Shown here piece by piece: positions 4,505-5,347 of a DNA stretch of 5,347 bases. Position 1 is the stretch's first letter. Every line of letters starts with the position of its first letter. This stretch comes from DATGLE01 sp035294325 (GTDB taxonomy: Bacteria; Chloroflexota; Ktedonobacteria; Ktedonobacterales; Ktedonobacteraceae). The stretch is taken from NCBI GenBank assembly GCA_035294325.1, contig DATGLE010000165.1, positions 1 to 5,347 on the forward strand, written 5' to 3'. Below the pieces are notes generated by a model. That model had not been told where the DNA came from. It worked only from the letters and a program-made list of their open reading frames with translations, and ran no database searches. The translations under genes and the position numbers were made by a program.

Positions 4505-5347
4505 TCACCCTCCTGTTGCTAAAATCTGCCGCGCTCTCTGTACATCGGAAGAAATTTGCGCCTTCAAGGCGTCGATCCCTGAAAAACGCTGCTCATCACG
4601 CAAACGCACTAAAAGCTCTATGCTGATCTCCTTATCATAAAGATCAATATCCACATCCAGTAGATGTGCCTCGACGAGCCGTTCCTTTTCATTAAACGTC
4701 GGGCGCACCCCGATATTGACCACACCATTATAGACGGTGGGATTGCCGAACGAGTCACTTCCTTCACCGTTCTGCTCATTCTGCACATGCACGCGTACAG
4801 CGTACACCCCATTGGCCGGCAGGAGCTTGTGTGGATCGAGGCGCAGGTTGGCCGTGGGGAAGCCGATAAGCCGCCCCCGCTCATTTCCGCGAATGACCTT
4901 GCCGCTTACCAGGACCGGATGCCCCAGCAATGCATTTGCCTCCGCGATCTGCCCCTCGGCCACCAGAGAACGGATGCGCGTGCTGCTGATGCGCGTTTGA
5001 CCTGCCTCTTCCAGCGAGATTGCCCGCAGCATCAGCCCGTGCTCCCGCGCATAGCCCTCTAGAAATGACACGTTTCCCTGCCGGTTATGGCCGAAGCTGA
5101 AGTCTTCACCCACCACCATCCCTTTAATAGTAAAACGTTCGCGCAGGCTATCTATAAACTCTCCGGCGCTCATGCTGGCAACTTCGCGCGTGAACCTGAC
5201 TACGATGTAGTCGGCGATACCGCCATATTCTCTTGCCAGTGCGATCTTCTCCTCAAGTGTCGTCAAATACTGGACATAGATATCCGGCTTGACGACCATC
5301 AGCGTGTGGGGCGAAAAAGTGATCATTACGGGTTTGCAGCCCAGAGC
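4505..5347 (-). CDS. ribF: Bifunctional riboflavin kinase/FAD synthetase, N-terminus beyond window
   Basis: RibF makes FMN from riboflavin and ATP, then FAD from FMN and ATP, in the cytoplasm. The frame is open to the right edge; the first visible residues (ALGCKPVMITFSPHT) match the family's KPVVITFDPHP region. ATG 5326 is therefore internal, and roughly the first 40-50 residues, including the GxFDGxHxGH nucleotidyl-transfer motif, lie outside. Numbered from the first visible codon, 280 residues are seen. The adenylyltransferase part shows VVGEDFSFG (78-86) and ISSTRIR (120-126). The riboflavin kinase part shows GRLIGFPTANL (158-168), NGVYAV (179-184), NIGVRPTF (211-218) and VEAHLLD with the likely catalytic Glu226. 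The C-terminal LRDEQRF and QISSDVQRAR motifs are typical. The gene ends 4 bases before fhaA. Pairing with an FHA gene is unusual, since ribF often sits near truB or rpsO, and may only reflect shared transcription. Confidence 0.97.
   Translation of the reverse strand, partial: ALGCKPVMITFSPHTLMVVKPDIYVQYLTTLEEKIALAREYGGIADYIVVRFTREVASMSAGEFIDSLRERFTIKGMVVGEDFSFGHNRQGNVSFLEGYAREHGLMLRAISLEEAGQTRISSTRIRSLVAEGQIAEANALLGHPVLVSGKVIRGNERGRLIGFPTANLRLDPHKLLPANGVYAVRVHVQNEQNGEGSDSFGNPTVYNGVVNIGVRPTFNEKERLVEAHLLDVDIDLYDKEISIELLVRLRDEQRFSGIDALKAQISSDVQRARQILATGG
4509..4514 (-). promoter_or_regulatory. Strong Shine-Dalgarno deciding the TTG start of fhaA
   Basis: AGGAGG on the minus strand lies in the last codons of ribF, with 8 bases to TTG 4500. 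Spacing and sequence are near ideal, which makes the non-ATG start credible and ties fhaA translation to ribF. Confidence 0.85.

Noticed and set aside
4505..5326. ATG 5326 as the true ribF start
   Set aside because: The frame continues upstream to the window edge with residues matching the RibF N-terminal domain, and the essential nucleotide-binding motif would otherwise be missing.

Overview
The window reads as one chromosomal block with every recognisable gene on the minus strand, so it runs from right to left. GC is moderate (a little above half, by eye). The best anchor is a riboflavin kinase/FAD synthetase end (ribF), then an FhaA-type protein (DUF3662/FhaA_N plus FHA), an FhaB-type protein (one membrane segment plus FHA) and a RodA/FtsW SEDS glycan polymerase. 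The FhaA-FhaB-RodA order is the one known from the Mycobacterium tuberculosis pknB/pstP locus (Rv0020c, Rv0019c, Rv0017c). The GC level and the lack of a PstP gene between fhaB and rodA point away from a typical high-GC actinobacterium. My guess is Chloroflexota, perhaps a Ktedonobacteria-like lineage. That assignment is inference.

Layout, right to left. Positions 5347-4505 hold ribF, which lacks its N-terminus because it runs off the right edge. Positions 4500-3634 hold fhaA, which starts at TTG behind a perfect AGGAGG lying in the end of ribF. Positions 3621-3175 hold fhaB. A 151-base gap (3174-3024) follows, with two inverted repeats. Positions 3023-1629 hold rodA. A 108-base gap (1628-1521) contains a convincing extended -10 promoter reading leftward. 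It serves two uncharacterised genes that overlap by 4 bases (ATGA): 1520-867 (217 aa) and 870-1, which is open to the left edge with 290 codons visible.

How they may work together. FhaA and FhaB carry intact phosphothreonine-binding FHA residues, and RodA polymerises peptidoglycan glycan strands, so the right part is a cell-wall synthesis module steered by Ser/Thr phosphorylation. No kinase, phosphatase or transpeptidase (PBP) is visible. Instead, the two genes downstream of rodA encode soluble proteins with an N-terminal coiled coil. The last one has three copies of KITQPL at an exact 9-residue period. T-Q-P-L has the pThr+3 hydrophobic layout that many FHA domains bind, so this protein could be a multivalent phospho-scaffold for the neighbouring FHA proteins. 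That link is a hypothesis. No RNA genes, CRISPR arrays or mobile elements were seen.
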